From Chlorella sorokiniana (Eukaryota > Chlorophyta > Trebouxiophyceae > Chlorellales > Chlorellaceae), in contig CP084613.1 in assembly GCA_025917655.1 (NCBI GenBank), positions 1,800,001-1,864,000 of the forward strand: a stretch of DNA of 64,000 nt, read 5' to 3'. The notes under the pieces are model-generated. The model saw only the letters and a program-made list of their open reading frames with translations. It had not been told where the DNA came from and searched no databases. This document shows positions 24,244 through 36,200 of the stretch, in pieces; within the stretch, counting starts at the first letter, position 1, and each line of letters begins with the position of its first letter. The translations under genes and the position numbers were made by a program.

Positions 24244-24636
24244 GGCGAAACACAACTGGACTGCGGCTGCTACGCCAATCTTTGTTTCAGAGCGGCGAGT
24301 ATGTTTGGTAAATGTTCGACAACGAGCACAGCAGCACCTTTGGCGAGGGTACGCAGGGTGCGATAGAGAGGGTGGCAACCCTGCAAGGGGGACACGCCCG
24401 CCTTTATTTGTGCAATGTCCGAGCGATCAGCCGCACGCAGGGTTGCATCCGACCGACAGCCACCCCTCCAAGCGCCCAGCATGGCTCAGCATGCTGTTGT
24501 CTTCGGCAATTTCGCTTGCCCAACACTCTGACGACCGTTCTGCGCCTGTCTGGTGAAGGGTTGAAGCCCTATTCCAGGCCAGAGTGAGGTCAACGGGCAG
24601 CTGCAGCCTTCCTGGCCGGCATCAGGGCCTAGGCCT
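24244..24636. promoter_or_regulatory. Shared upstream region of NDUFA9 and aconitase
   Basis: 393 bp between the divergent starts of two nuclear genes for mitochondrial proteins. No element is named; the arrangement alone suggests a bidirectional promoter. Confidence 0.45.
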
Positions 24637-27600
24637 ATGCAGCTCTCTCGCAAAGGGCTCGCCCAGGTAACTGGCGAGCGATTCATGCACTTGTGTACCC
24701 TAGCCCCTACAAGCCCGGTCTCTCAGCTTGGGGTTTTGCTTCTGCAGGCGAGCGCCAGGGTGCTGCGCTCCAAGGCGGCCAATGAGGCCTCCTTCGCCAG
24801 TATTGCGGGCCTGGACAAGGTACGCATTGCGTGCATGCAACCAGTGCCGCCGCGGTGCAAGGGCATGTCCTATGCCTAAACCCATCTCAGGTCTCAACCC
24901 TTTTCCCTTCTTGCGCCAGGCGCCCATGTCGCGCATGGAGCCTGACCAGCTCATCAACGACCGCTACGAGGCAATTGAAGAGCGCTTGAAGGTGGGCCTG
25001 GGCCAGCCAGTCGCTGCCAGCTGCTACCGCCCTGGGCCCTCCAGCGCACCCTGCCAACCCCCACTTGTGGCTTCGCAGGTCGTTCGCAAGCGACTGAACA
25101 GGCCCCTGACCTTCGCTGAAAAGGTGGTTTGTGCTGCTCTTACCTGCGGGATGTCAATCCAGCATGCATCACAGCCACCTGCCCTCTCCTGTCACCAGCC
25201 TGCGGCTCAGCCGGCCCTCGCAGCCGGCCCCTCGCAGCCGGCCCCTCGCAGCCGGCCCTCCCGCCTGAACCTCAGCTTACGCCACTGCGCCTGCAGGTGG
25301 TGTACGGCCACTTGGACGACCCTGAGCACCAGGAGATCCAGCGCGGTGTGAGCTACCTCAACCTGCGCCCAGGTGGGTGGGCTGCCAGCAAGCAGCTTTG
25401 CCAGCGGGCACCTGGCAGCCTCCCCAGTTCTGGTTGACGGGACTGCTGGGTTGACCGTAAGGCAGCACACTTCTGGCAACATCTCCCCTTAATTGCTTCC
25501 CGCCGGGCTGGTGACCCGTGTGCAGACCGCGTGGCGATGCAGGATGCTACTGCGCAGATGGCGGTGCTGCAGTTCATCGCGTCGGGCCTGCCCCAGACGG
25601 CGGTGCCCTCGACCATCCACTGCGACCACCTGATTGAGGGCACCACCGCGCCACAGCCTGATCGGTATGCCAGGGACAGCATCTTGGTGTGCATCACAAG
25701 CGTGCCCCACTTGCTCCTCGGGGTCGCACGCGCCTGCGCTACCTCCAGCCACTTGGGCGCCCGCAACACATACACAAACCCAGCGCACACACCCCAGGGG
25801 CGGACCACCTAGCACCGCAGCCACCCACACTCCAACTTCTCTTGCAGGAACAACTCATTTGGCGGCAAGGCCGACCTGGAGCTGGCCAACCGGCAGAACA
25901 AGGAGGTGTATGACTTCCTGTCCTCCGCTGGCTCCAAGTACGGCATTGGCTTCTGGAAGCCCGGCTCCGGCATCATCCACCAGGTGAAGCGCGGGCCAGG
26001 GGTAGCCAGAGTGGCAGGGGAGTCAATCCCCACCCAGCACCTGCCTGTGCAGCCGGCAACGTGGTTTGCACAGCCATCCCCCACCCCACCCCCACCCCCG
26101 CGCACATACTCCAGATTGTACTGGAGAACTACGCCTTCCCCGGCGGCATGATGATTGGCACCGACTCCCACACCCCGAACGCCGGAGGCCTGGGCATGTG
26201 CGCCATTGGCGTGGGCGGCGCGGATGCCGTGGACGTCATGGCCGGCATGCCCTGGGAGCTCAAGGTGCGGCGCCGCTGTGCAGTGTGGTGCAGGGAGCGG
26301 TGGGAACCCCCCGCCGGGTGCGTGATGCTCCATGGGGAGCCAGGCAGTGAGCGGCTTTGGTTGGGGCGGTGCCGGCAGGCAATGTGCCAGCGCCGCGGCT
26401 GCTGTCATCAATGCTGGCACGCTGCATTCTGCCACTGCTGCTCGCAGGCCCCCAAGATCATCGGTGTGAAGCTGACGGGCAAGCTGTCTGCGTGGGCCAG
26501 CCCCAAGGACGTCATTTGCAAGGTGGCGGGCATCCTGACCGTCAAGGGAGGCACAGGCGCCATCGTGGAGTACTTTGGGCCCGGCCTGGACAACATTTCC
26601 TGCACTGGTGTGTTTGTTTGTTTTTTGGGAGGGGGAAGGGGGAGGGGGGGCGCGGGGCGCGCGCGCGCGCGCCCTGAGGGCCAGCATGGTGGTCGTGACT
26701 AGACATCAAGGTGGTCCCGCAACTCGGGCGGAGCAGGCAAAGCTGGGGGAGTGCTGCTGACCTGGATGCCCCCCACTCCCCAACCCCACCTCCCCAGGCA
26801 TGGGCACCATCTGTAACATGGGCGCCGAGATTGGGGCCACGACCAGCATGTTCCCCTTCAACCGCCGCATGTACGACTACCTGGTGGCCACCAACAGGGA
26901 GCCGGCGGCCAAGCTGGCCGAGGCCTTCAGGTGGGCGCCGGCAAGGCAGCGCTGAGCATCTGCTGGTGCTGTGCCCGCTGTGCAGCCACGCATATGTGCC
27001 ACCAGTGGAGCTCGCCGCTGCTCACACGTTCCTGTGTCTCTCGTGCCCGCCCGCTGCCCACACGTCCCTCTGTGCCTCTCGTGCCCGCCAGCGAGAACCT
27101 GCGTGCGGACGCGGGCGCGCAGTACGACCAGGTCATCGAGATCAACCTGGGGGAGCTGGAGCCGCAGATCAACGGGCCCTTCACCCCGACCTGGCCAACC
27201 CGCTGTCACAGCTGGCGGACAACGCACGCCGCGAGGGCTGGCCCTTGGAGGTGTCGGGTGAAATTGGGGCGTGTGTGGCTGGGGGAAGCAGCTGGTGCCA
27301 AGGTGGCTGTGGGCAGCAGGCTGGTGCTGTGCTGTAGTTCCCTGCCCAGCAGTCACCTGCCCCCGGCTCGACCTGGTCCTCAGCACGCGTCCCGGCCCCA
27401 CCCCTGACCCCCCCCGCCAGCCGGCCTCATCGGCTCCTGCACCAACTCGTCGTACGAGGACATGATGCGCGCGGCGTCGGTGGCCAAGCAGGCGCTGGCG
27501 GCGGGCATCAAGGCCAAGGTGCCCTTCGCCATCTCGCCCGGCTCCGAGCAGATCCGTGCCACCATTGAACGCGATGGCCTGATCGAGATCTTCGAGAAGG

Positions 27601-29773
27601 TATGGGGGCAGCCTGGCCGTGCATGTGCATGCGTGTGCGGCCTCGGTGGGTCAGACACCTGTGCAACAGCACCCCCGCCTCCACCACCTCTGCCTCCCCA
27701 CAGGTGGGCGGCACCGTGCTGGCCAACGCCTGCGGGCCGTGCATCGGCCAGTGGAAGCGGACCGAGGTGCAGAAGGGCGTGAAGAACTCCATCGTCACCT
27801 CCTTCAACCGCAACTTTGCGGCGCGCAACGACGCCAACCCCGCCACCCACGCCTTTGTCACCTCCCCGGAGATGGTCACCGCTTTCGCCATTGCCGGAGA
27901 CCTCTCCTTCAACCCGGAGAAGGACACGCTGGTGCGCAGGCCGGGGGCAGGGGTGCTGCGGGCCCGCTGGCAGGCAGGGGGTGCACAGGCATCTGGCCAC
28001 ACCCCTGGCAGCTGCTGCGCTGCTGCCTCCGCTCAGCGCGCGCCTTGTCACACGAACACGCGCTGACATGCGTGTGCAGGTCGGCGCCGACGGCAAGGAG
28101 ATCCTGCTGCAGCCTCCTAGCGGGGACGAGCTGCCCCCGCGCGGCTTTGACCCCGGCCAAGAGACGTACCAGGCCCCCGCCGGCTCCGCGGTTGAGGTCA
28201 AGGTGGATCCCAACAGCCAGCGCCTGCAGCTGCTCACGCCCTTCAAGCCCTGGGATGGCAAGGACATCGAGGTGGGGGCAGGAGGGCGGGCGGTGTGTGT
28301 GTGGGGGGGTGCGGGGGCGTGGGGGCGCCGGGGGAGGGGGCGCGTACGCGCTTGCACGTGGTCTTGCAGCCGCCTGCCGCTGCGCTGCGTAGAGCGGGAA
28401 GCCGGTCGCCAAGTATGGCTGCGTCGCGTCGCTACATCGTCTCCTGCTGGGCTGTGCAGGACGCGCTGGTCCTGATCAAGGCCAAGGGCAAGTGCACCAC
28501 CGACCACATCTCCATGGCGGGCCCCTGGCTCAAGTACCGCGGCCACCTGGACAACATTTCCAACAACATGCTCATCGGAGCCGTGAACGCGGAGAACGGC
28601 AAGGTGCGGGTTGGGGTGGGCGGGTGGGTGCCCCCATGGCCTGCTGAGAGAGGGGGCCATCATCTGCCGCCCATCTGACAGCTGCTCTGGCGCCTCGCGC
28701 CCGAACACCATTCCCTGGGCACCACCGCACCCTCACTCACTGGGCACACCCCGGCCGCCGCCGCAGGTGAACAGCGTCCAGAACCAGCTGACGGGCGAGT
28801 ATGGCGGCGTGCCGGATGTGGCCCGCGCGTACAAGGCTGCTGGCGTGCCCTGGGTCGTCATCGGCGACGAAAACTATGGCAAGCGGGGGAGGGGTGGGGG
28901 AGGGGGGCTGAGGCATCCACGGCGCATTTGGGCAGCCGCGCATCATGTGTGTCCCCCCCATCAACCGCTGCCCTGTGGGCCCCACCGCTCTCCTGTCCGC
29001 CTGTCGCACACCCCGGGCCCCCAATCCATGCGCAGGCGAGGGGTCCTCCCGCGAGCATGCGGCGCTGGAGCCGCGCCACCTGGGGGCGCGCGCCGTCATC
29101 GTCAAGTCGTTTGCGCGCATCCACGAGACCAATCTGAAGAAGCAGGGCCTGCTGCCCCTTACGTTTGCCAACCCGGCCGACTATGACAAGGTTGGGGGGC
29201 ATGGATGGGCGGGTGGGTGCGGTGGTGGTGATGTAGTGAGAGTGTGTGTGTGTGTGTGTGTTTTCTTGGGGTAGGGGGGCCAAGGGCGTGCGGCAGACCG
29301 GCGTGCAGCTTGAGGGACGCAAACAGGATGGGGGTCCGTGCCCACGCGCGCCTCCGTAAGCGTGGCTCCTGCATTATTTGGTGCTGATGGTGTTTGCGCT
29401 GACCGCCCTCCTCCTCTGCTGCGGCGGCTGCCCCCCTCCCTCCTCTGGCCCAGGTGGATCCCTTTGACAAGCTGAGCATCAAGGGCCTGACAGGCTTCGC
29501 TCCAGGCACGCAGCTGACGCTGCTGGGCAAGCGGCCAGATGGCTCCACCTACGAGCTGCCCCTCAACCACACCTTCAACGAAAACCAGATCAAGGTGGGG
29601 GCGCAGCTGCATCGGTGGGGCGTGGGCTTGCTGGCTGGGCAGCGCACCTGCAGCGGACGGTGGGTGATGCGGGTGGCCCACCGTACCCCTGGTGCTGCCC
29701 CCCCCCCTACCCCCGGTCCCAGTGGTTCAAGAGCGGCTCCGCCCTGAACGCCATGGCTGCCGCCCGCAAGTGA
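24637..29773 (+). CDS. ACO: Mitochondrial aconitate hydratase
   Basis: Isomerises citrate to isocitrate in the TCA cycle using a [4Fe-4S] cluster. Nineteen exons fit: 24637-24666, 24748-24819, 24920-24991, 25079-25123, 25297-25372, 25526-25664, 25847-25983, 26115-26264, 26448-26607, 26798-26930, 27092-27257, 27421-27599, 27704-27931, 28080-28271, 28460-28603, 28767-28878, 29036-29190, 29454-29594 and 29723-29773. The frame is open throughout. [18 protein letters not shown] is a mitochondrial presequence. Cluster cysteines sit in [12 protein letters not shown] and [11 protein letters not shown]; active-site blocks include [25 protein letters not shown] and [20 protein letters not shown]. The protein is about 780 residues and clusters by motif with the mitochondrial aconitase 2 type of animals and chlorophytes rather than with the IRP1-like cytosolic/plant type. 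Intron 16 is GC-AG (gcaagc). Confidence 0.96.
25207..25262. repeat. Short tandem repeat in aconitase intron 4
   Basis: A 14-bp unit (ctcgcagccggccc with small variation) occurs three to four times in a row just upstream of exon 5. Each unit carries a cag that could serve as a decoy acceptor. Likely replication-slippage repeat. Confidence 0.7.
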
Positions 29774-30336
29774 GCGCATCACCCCACGCCTGCCGGCTCG
29801 GCGCATCGCGGCACGGCTGACCCCTCGCTGGCAGCTGTTACCAGCATTCGGGTTTGCCCTGCCAGGCAAGGACCCTGGCCTGCCGTTTCGGCGATAGCAA
29901 CGCCCGGCAGGACAAGCAACGTGGCGACTGCAGCGTGAAGCTGGCCCGGATGGCCCCCATATGAGCCATGTTGATTTTGGGCCCCAGCATCTGCTTCCCG
30001 CTCAGCAACGCAGTGCTATTTTAACCCTCCTGCCTGGTGCATGCTGCTGGGCTGAAGCTTCTGCACCTAACTGCACCCATTCCGGCTGCCCATCCTGTGT
30101 TGCGCGATGTGAATGCATGTGTACATGACGATGCATGCCTGCAAGGCAGGGTGGTTGAGGTGCGGCAGGCACAAGGCGCACACCGGGGTCGCAGGCAAGA
30201 GGTGCGGTGTGCAGGAGGTAACCACAGGTGGGGCGGCGGCTTGTCAGCAGGCGGCGGTGGCATACAGCAAGGCATCCAGGGTGCGGCGGGCGTGGCAGGT
30301 CCACGGGAGGAGGGGCCGTGAGGCGGCCCGGGATCC
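29774..30336. other. Intergenic spacer after aconitase
   Basis: About 560 bp between the aconitase stop and the 3' end of the MATE-like remnant on the other strand. It should include the aconitase 3' untranslated region. No open frame here has a recognisable domain. Confidence 0.4.
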
Positions 30337-31050
30337 TCACGCGGCCGCCAACATGTCGAAAGGCGGCACTCGCCGCACCAGAGGCACCAAGACTGAGAGG
30401 CAGCGCAGTGCCATCAGCACAGCCAGCCCCACCCAAACTGCTGCCAGCTGTGCATCATGGTTACCGGGTGCCAGCCGCACGCCCAGCAGCATGACAGCGG
30501 CGGCGGGTAGGCATGCCTAGGCAGGCGGCCAGCATGGCGGCCTGTGCGAGGGGGCACCCCGTCCAGCACCCCGTCCAGCGAGAAGGCCCCAAGCGCGTTT
30601 AGGGGCTGGGTGGCGGCCTGCGTGCCGCGGGTCGTGGCGAGTGGAGGGGGTCGAGGCAGGGAGGCACGCCCTGCACCCGGGTGCCTCTCCGCCTCTCCTG
30701 ACACCGCAGCCGGCACACAGTGTCAGCTTCCACCCACCCAGTCTCCGCTCACCACGATGGGCATGACACCTGCCAGCGCCGCCGCCACCGCGGGGTCGGG
30801 GTGAACAAGCGCGCCAGCTGCGCCCGCCCCGCAGCTAGTGCCAGCGCCAGCGCGCAGCCCAGGGCCAGCGACCAGCCCAGCACGCGTCGCACCAGAAGGC
30901 CGCCCACGGCGCACTGCCCCGCAGCCAGCGAGCGCGCCAGCAGCGACTATGCCGCCACCGGCAGCAGTTGCAGCAGGAGGTCGGCGACGCTCCTCCTCCA
31001 GCCCTGTCGCAGTGGCAGCGCGGCCACGGCGGTCTTAACCCGCCCCACTA
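30337..31050 (-). pseudogene. Remnant of a MATE-family transporter gene
   Basis: C-terminal part of a multidrug-and-toxin-extrusion family carrier. In order on the minus strand: LLARSLAAGQCAVGGLLVRR then VLGWSLALGCALALALAAG (a MATE span), LFTP / DPAVAAALAGVMPIVV, QPLNALGAFSLDGVLDG (the family's QP-x-NA...DG block), and VWVGLAVLMALRCLSVLV to FDMLAAA with TGA at 30337-30339. The N-terminal half of the family is not found upstream. The piece contains an in-frame TAG directly before SLLARS, a one-base shift between LFTP and DPAV, and another shift after DGV; a 12-bp direct duplication (caccccgtccag) lies at about 30555-30580. One of these could be sequence error, but loss of the 5' half together with a stop argues for a decayed or truncated gene. 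Confidence 0.6.
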
Positions 31051-31224
31051 TTGGGGCAGTGGCTGCAGCAGGAGCAAGGAGGCAGCGCCTTGTCGCCGCC
31101 CGCACCGGTTGGCAGCTGCACCGCCGCCAAGCGCCCACACTCTGCTGGCTCGAACTGCCCGTCAGGAGGATTAGGGAGCCGAGCGGACGGCTCTCAGAGC
31201 GTGGCTTTCAAACAACAAGGAGAA

Positions 31225-32512
31225 TGAGGGTTGCGGTGCAGTCAAGGTGAGCCAGCCGGAGGCAGCTGAAAACAAACAGGCGCTGCAGGCGCAGGTCGCG
31301 CAGCTCCCGATCGGCTGGCGGCGGCAGAGCTTGCGCAGGCGGCAGCGGGACGTGACCGGGCAAAGCTGCAGGAAGAGGCGAGTGCTTTGCCAATGAACCG
31401 GCGTGTGTGTGTGTGCGTGCATGGAGGCTGGTGCGCAGCGCTGGAAACAGTGCGGGCGTACTGTGCAGCAGCCTGCACCACAGGTGCTTTCTTCGCGCTC
31501 ACCTAGCCGCGCTGCTGCGCGTGCAAGACTGCGCCGCCAGGCTGGCATGGCTGGCCTGATCGGCAAGCATCAAGCCAGGCCGCCTCCCGTGCTGAAGGTG
31601 GCCAAGCGGCAGGGTGCAACTGACGAGCCCGAAGCCGCTGGCGTCAAGGCGGGCTGTCAAGCAAGTGCCGCGCCGGTGAGACCCATACTGCCAGATTTGT
31701 CCGCTTGTCGTCTTCTGCTGCAGCCGCCTCCCGGTCCCATGCCCTTTTGACTACTCATGCGTACCCGCTGCCTGCCCTCCTCTGCGAGCCAGGAGGCGCA
31801 GGGTCTGGTGCCTGCCCTGGCGCCAGCCCCTGCCCCAGCCCAGCCGGCCGCGCCGTCTGTGGCCGTTGTGCGGGACGACTTCGCGTACTGCTGCTGCAAG
31901 AAGGGCTCCCATCGGCGTGTTTCTTGGAGCTGCTGGTGCGTGTGTTTGTAATGCACGCGCGCTTGTGTTTGCTTGTGTGTGTGCGCGTGTGTGTGCGTGT
32001 GCGCCTCGAACGACCAGCTGGCCTTGCAGGCGCCATGCCCTGCACCGCCTGTCGCTGCAGGCAGACCCGCAGGCCACTGCTGCCGCAATGCAGGAGTGGC
32101 AGTCTCTGACGCCAGCTCAGCGGCTCCCATGGAAGGCTGCGAGGCAGATCAAGGAGATGGGCAGGTGGCGTGTGTGGGCGCGCCCCGCCTCTCGTGTGGG
32201 ATCGTGCACAAGGATGGAGCAAACGCCCGATTGCGGCGGGTCATCCATCATCCCTGGCGTTAATCAGCCAAGCAGGAGCTGGTGCAAAACCTGCTGGCTA
32301 AAACGCCCAAGTCGCTGGGCGAAGCCGGATCCCTGGGTCTGGAAGTGGAGGAGTATGGCCGCTTGGTGACAGTGCTGAGAGGCCTGCTCGTGCGCCAAAA
32401 GGTGCGGTGGCGGCGGCGGGCCCAGCAGCAGCAGCAGCAGCAGGGGCAGAAGCCACAGCAGGCGCAGGGCCCGCCGCTGCCTGGCCACCTGCAGCAGCGC
32501 TTGCAGCAGTGA
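31225..32512 (+). CDS. Unknown coiled-coil protein with poly-Gln C-terminus
   Basis: Not recognised. A plausible first exon from ATG 31225 (MRVAVQS) leads into VSQPEAAENKQALQAQVAQL and, after one base shift near 31310, LAAAELAQAAAGRDRAKLQE, a good heptad coiled coil. Further exon-like blocks are RPPPVLKVAKRQGATDEPEA (about 31580), a Pro/Ala linker to VAVVRDDFAYCCCKKGSHRR (about 31790-31935), ATAAAMQEWQSLTPAQRLPW with KAARQIKEMG (about 32075-32160) and a last exon ELVQNLLAKTPKSLGEAGSL with EYGRLVTVLRGLLVRQKVRW, a Gln run and stop at 32510-32512. The EWQSLTPAQRLPW segment resembles the second helix of an HMG box, but the match is weak. A (GT)n run fills one intron. It lies next to another unknown gene on the same strand. 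Confidence 0.4.
31965..32006. repeat. (GT)n microsatellite
   Basis: Alternating tgtgtg/gcgtgtg sequence of about 40 bp in a presumed intron of the coiled-coil gene. Similar shorter runs occur at about 29237-29262 and 22847-22861, all in introns. Confidence 0.75.
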
Positions 32513-33275
32513 GCGCAGCTGTTGCCCAATGCCCTGTGGCTCGTTCCACCCTCCTTTGTCCCTCCTAGCGCCCGCGCCCCCCTCCCCCTTCCCTCGTACT
32601 GCCGCGCTCTTGCCAAGGCCCTCTTTCTACCCCCAACCGCTCGGTGCTGCGGGCCATCGTGCCACTGGCGCAGAGCTCATGCACACCTAACATGCACAGA
32701 GACCTCTGTGGCACCGACAATGCACTTTGCACAGCAGGCATTGTAACTAGGATGTCCATCAAATGCCCAGGTTCGCTTCCTTCATCAGCAGCAGCGCAGG
32801 CTGAACCCGTGCCTGCTTGTGCCGCTCCTGCGCTGCGCCGCGCTGCCCTGGCGCACCGGCTTTCGTGGGTGCCGTGGCGCCAAGGGGGATCCGGCTCGTC
32901 ATGCGCCTCAAGCCCGTGAGTGGCAGCTTTCGCTAGCGTCCAGGCAATGACTTGCCTGTAGCAATGAGGGAATTGAAGGCCTATAGCAACGCCTTGTCGC
33001 CCCAGTGCGGGCGGCGCGCTGGGGGTCGCTCGGCAATGTGCGGCTGAGCAGGCGGCACTGGTCGTCCCGTTTTCCTCCAGATGGCAGCCGGCACCCAACA
33101 CGCCTTCCGCCGCTCCAGACGCATCTTTGGCCTTCTCCTGAAATGGTGGCAAACACGACGGCAGCGCTTTACGAGCGCATGGTCTGCCAGCTGGGCGAAT
33201 GCTGGGTGATATCGCCAGGAGCCGGCCATGCTGCTAGTCTCGAATGCACCTTGTTCCCGCGCAGGTCGCCAAAGC
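32513..33275. other. Intergenic region between two unknown genes
   Basis: About 760 bp. Frames on both strands are open in places (for example plus 32644-32919 and minus 32565-33152) but none shows a domain, hydrophobic pattern or exon-end signal that would support a gene. It should include the promoter of the large unknown gene. Confidence 0.35.
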
Positions 33276-36200
33276 ATGTCGTGGAAGTCGTTTGCGGCGC
33301 CAAAAGCAAGCGTTGATCAGCTCTTCGCAGGCCTTACCTCCCGCGGGGCCTCCAGGGCGGCCGGCAGCGGCCCCGCCTGGAAGAGTGCAGCACGAGGGGA
33401 ATGGGGTGAGGCGAAGCAGGTGGCAGACGCTGCGGGATGCAACGGGCTGACGGCCGAGGCGGCCAGCCCCCACCTGCGCAACGTTCTGCGGGCGTGCCGC
33501 TGCCGCCGTACCTGCTCGCACCCCGCTTCACCGAGACCGCCAACGAGTCCCAGCTGGGTGGGGAGGAGGTGCGCAGGAAGGCTCGCGCAGCGTTGCAGCG
33601 CGGCATCGCGGAGGGCGAGGCGCTGACGCTGCAGCCGGCGGTCGCGCTGCGGGCCGCCGAGCCCCACGCGCTCTGCTGGCTCACGCTCCGACGGCGCAAG
33701 GCCGTCTGGCTGGAGGCTGCCGATGGCAGGCAGGTGGCGGCGGCAGAGCTGGACCGCCGCAACACAATCCAGCGGCAGTTCGAGGCGGGCGTGGTGGGTG
33801 GAGGGGGAAGGAGGGCCGGGGCTGGCGCCTGGTATGCGCTCCGCAGCCCGCAGGGGCCGCAGCAGAACTACATCCCCGGTCTCCTCGTGTTGTAGGCTGC
33901 GGGCCGCGACCAGCTGCCCGAGGACAGCGCAGACCGCGCCGTGCTGAGCCTGCTCCTTAACGGCTGCGTGGAGCTGGAGCCCATCACGCACCTCGCCGCG
34001 TTGCAGGTCTGCGCCGCTTCTGAATGCCCGCGCCGCTGCCGGTCCGTTTTCCCGCTGGGTGCCCAAGCCGCTGCCGGTCTGTCCTCCTGCTGGGTGCCCG
34101 CGCCGCTGCCGGTCTGTCCTCCTGTTGGGTGCTAGCACCCCTCCCCCATCCCCAACCCACCAGCCCCGCCCCTCGCCCTCGCCGTTGACGCAGGCAGTGC
34201 TGCAGATGCCCACGGCGCCGGTCACGCTGCACGCGTCGTCCGTGCTGGGCCTGGGCACATCGGAGGCCGCCGTCGCCATGGGCCGCCTGCTGGACGGAGG
34301 CGGAGGCCAGCACGCCGACAGCACCGGCGATGTGGGGTTCGCCGAGTTCTTTCGCGTGCTGTATGCCACGGCACGCCTCTCAGATGCCGACGTGGACGCC
34401 GCCCTGCCCGCCTTTGACGGCCTCTCGGCCAGGTTTACGAAGAGCGACAAGCGCCTCGGCGGCCTCCGCGACGCGGCGAGCCTGAGTGAAGCCATTGACG
34501 TTGGCCGCAAGGTGAGGGGCTGCTCTCGGGCTCGGTGCCGCCAGGCGTCGCCTCCCTTGCGCGCCGCTGCCCTCGACACAGCACACCACCGTCGTCCCCC
34601 CCCCACCACCCACCCACCCCCTCTACCTTGCCAGCTCGCGGTCAACTCAACAGAGGAGGCCACCGTGTGCGGCCTCACCCGCTGCCCATACGTGCTGTTT
34701 GTGTCTGCCTTCATGCACGACGCAACCCTGCGCGCAATGGATGTAGGGGAGCGCTCCTCCACTTTCCTGCAGTGCAACCTCAGCTGTAGGTCGCCCAGCC
34801 TGGCGCTGCCGCATTGAGGCGGGCCCCCTGCCGCGCCCTTTCCCCCTCCTGACTTGACCTTGTCCCATGGGTGCAGTCGAGAGGGCGACGCAGGTGCACC
34901 AGCTGGGGCGCGCCTTCAAGGAAGACCCCCGGGGCACCATGGTGCTGGTGCGGGAGGTGCTGAACTCGCCGCGCATCTGCAGGTGAGCGCCTGCCGCCGC
35001 CCCAAGCGCGCCCGCCCGCCCCGCGCTGCATGCTCGACATGCCGCAAGGCCCCGCCGCTCCCCTCGCCCGTGCAGCGCGCTGGAGGATGGCAAGGCCTCG
35101 CGCCTTGCATTTTTCACTGCCTGCTGTGCAGGCTGAAGGCTGACATGGAGTTTAAGGTGGGTGCTGCATGCCACGGCCTCGGCCGGCCGCCCCTGGCCCT
35201 GTGCCACCTGTTCCACGGCCGCCTGGGCTGGTGATGCATGCTTCACAGCCTCCCTGGGTGCGCACCCCCTAGGTGGCCTTCGTGGAGCTGCTGGCGGAAC
35301 GGGAGACGGAGCAGCAATGGCTGCTAGACGGCGTTGTGCAGCACCCGCCGCTGCTGGAGGCGCGCTTTGCGCAGCTGGCCGTGATGGAGGGCGCGCACCG
35401 CTCCTGATCACGCGTTCCGCCATCATGTACTACCTGGTGCGTGGGATGCATGCAGGAAGGGCAGCAAGGGTGTCTGTGTGGGGCGGTGTGGGGGGGGGAT
35501 TGCGCCTGCGCTCACGGGCAGCGGTATGCCAACCCGCAGTACTGAACCCTCTCGACCCCACCAGCGGCCCCCTTGCAGCCAGCTGACGCGGGCGACGCAG
35601 ACGCGGCGCGGGCCGAGGTTCTTGGCGGTGACGGCTTGGGGCCGGACACGCTGCTAGGGTATACCGCCAAGATGCTGGAGGTGAGCGGAAGTTGCCGCAG
35701 GGTTTCGCTGCCTGCCACACCGCCTGCGCCTGCGCTGCCCGCCGGCGTGCTTGCATATGGGCTGCCGGCCTCGCCTCCCTGCAGGACTTGGCCCGCCTCC
35801 CGCCGTTCCAGCTCCTGCCATATGAGCTGGCGCTCATCGAGATGCAGCAGAGTGACAACCCCGTGCCTTCCTGATGCACTTCAGCCTGGTGCACGGCGTG
35901 CACCCCGCCGACATCGAGGTCAGCGCTGCCCCCTGCTTGCTCCTGTCTGCCTGCCGAGCTGCCTGGCCCCTGCCAACGCCGCCCCCAGTTCCCTGCAGGC
36001 AGATCAGAAGAGGGCGGCGGATCACGCCGCTCGCCTGATGGTGCACAGGTGCGCTCGTGCAGGGGGCCCTGGCTCGCCGCCGCCTAGGGTTCTGTCCACA
36101 CCATCACCGTGTGCATGCCGGCCCTCGCCGCATCGCCCGCCCCCGCCGCAGGCACTGGCAGGCTGCTCTTGCGGCGCTGCAGGCCGAGGTTGGGGAGGAG

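Noticed and set aside
31790-32160. HMG-box domain call for the coiled-coil gene
   Set aside because: Only one helix-like segment resembles the family and the first half is unconvincing, so it is mentioned as weak resemblance only.
32565-33152. Minus-strand open frame of about 195 codons between the two unknown genes
   Set aside because: No motif, hydrophobic pattern or splice support; composition like the surrounding non-coding DNA.
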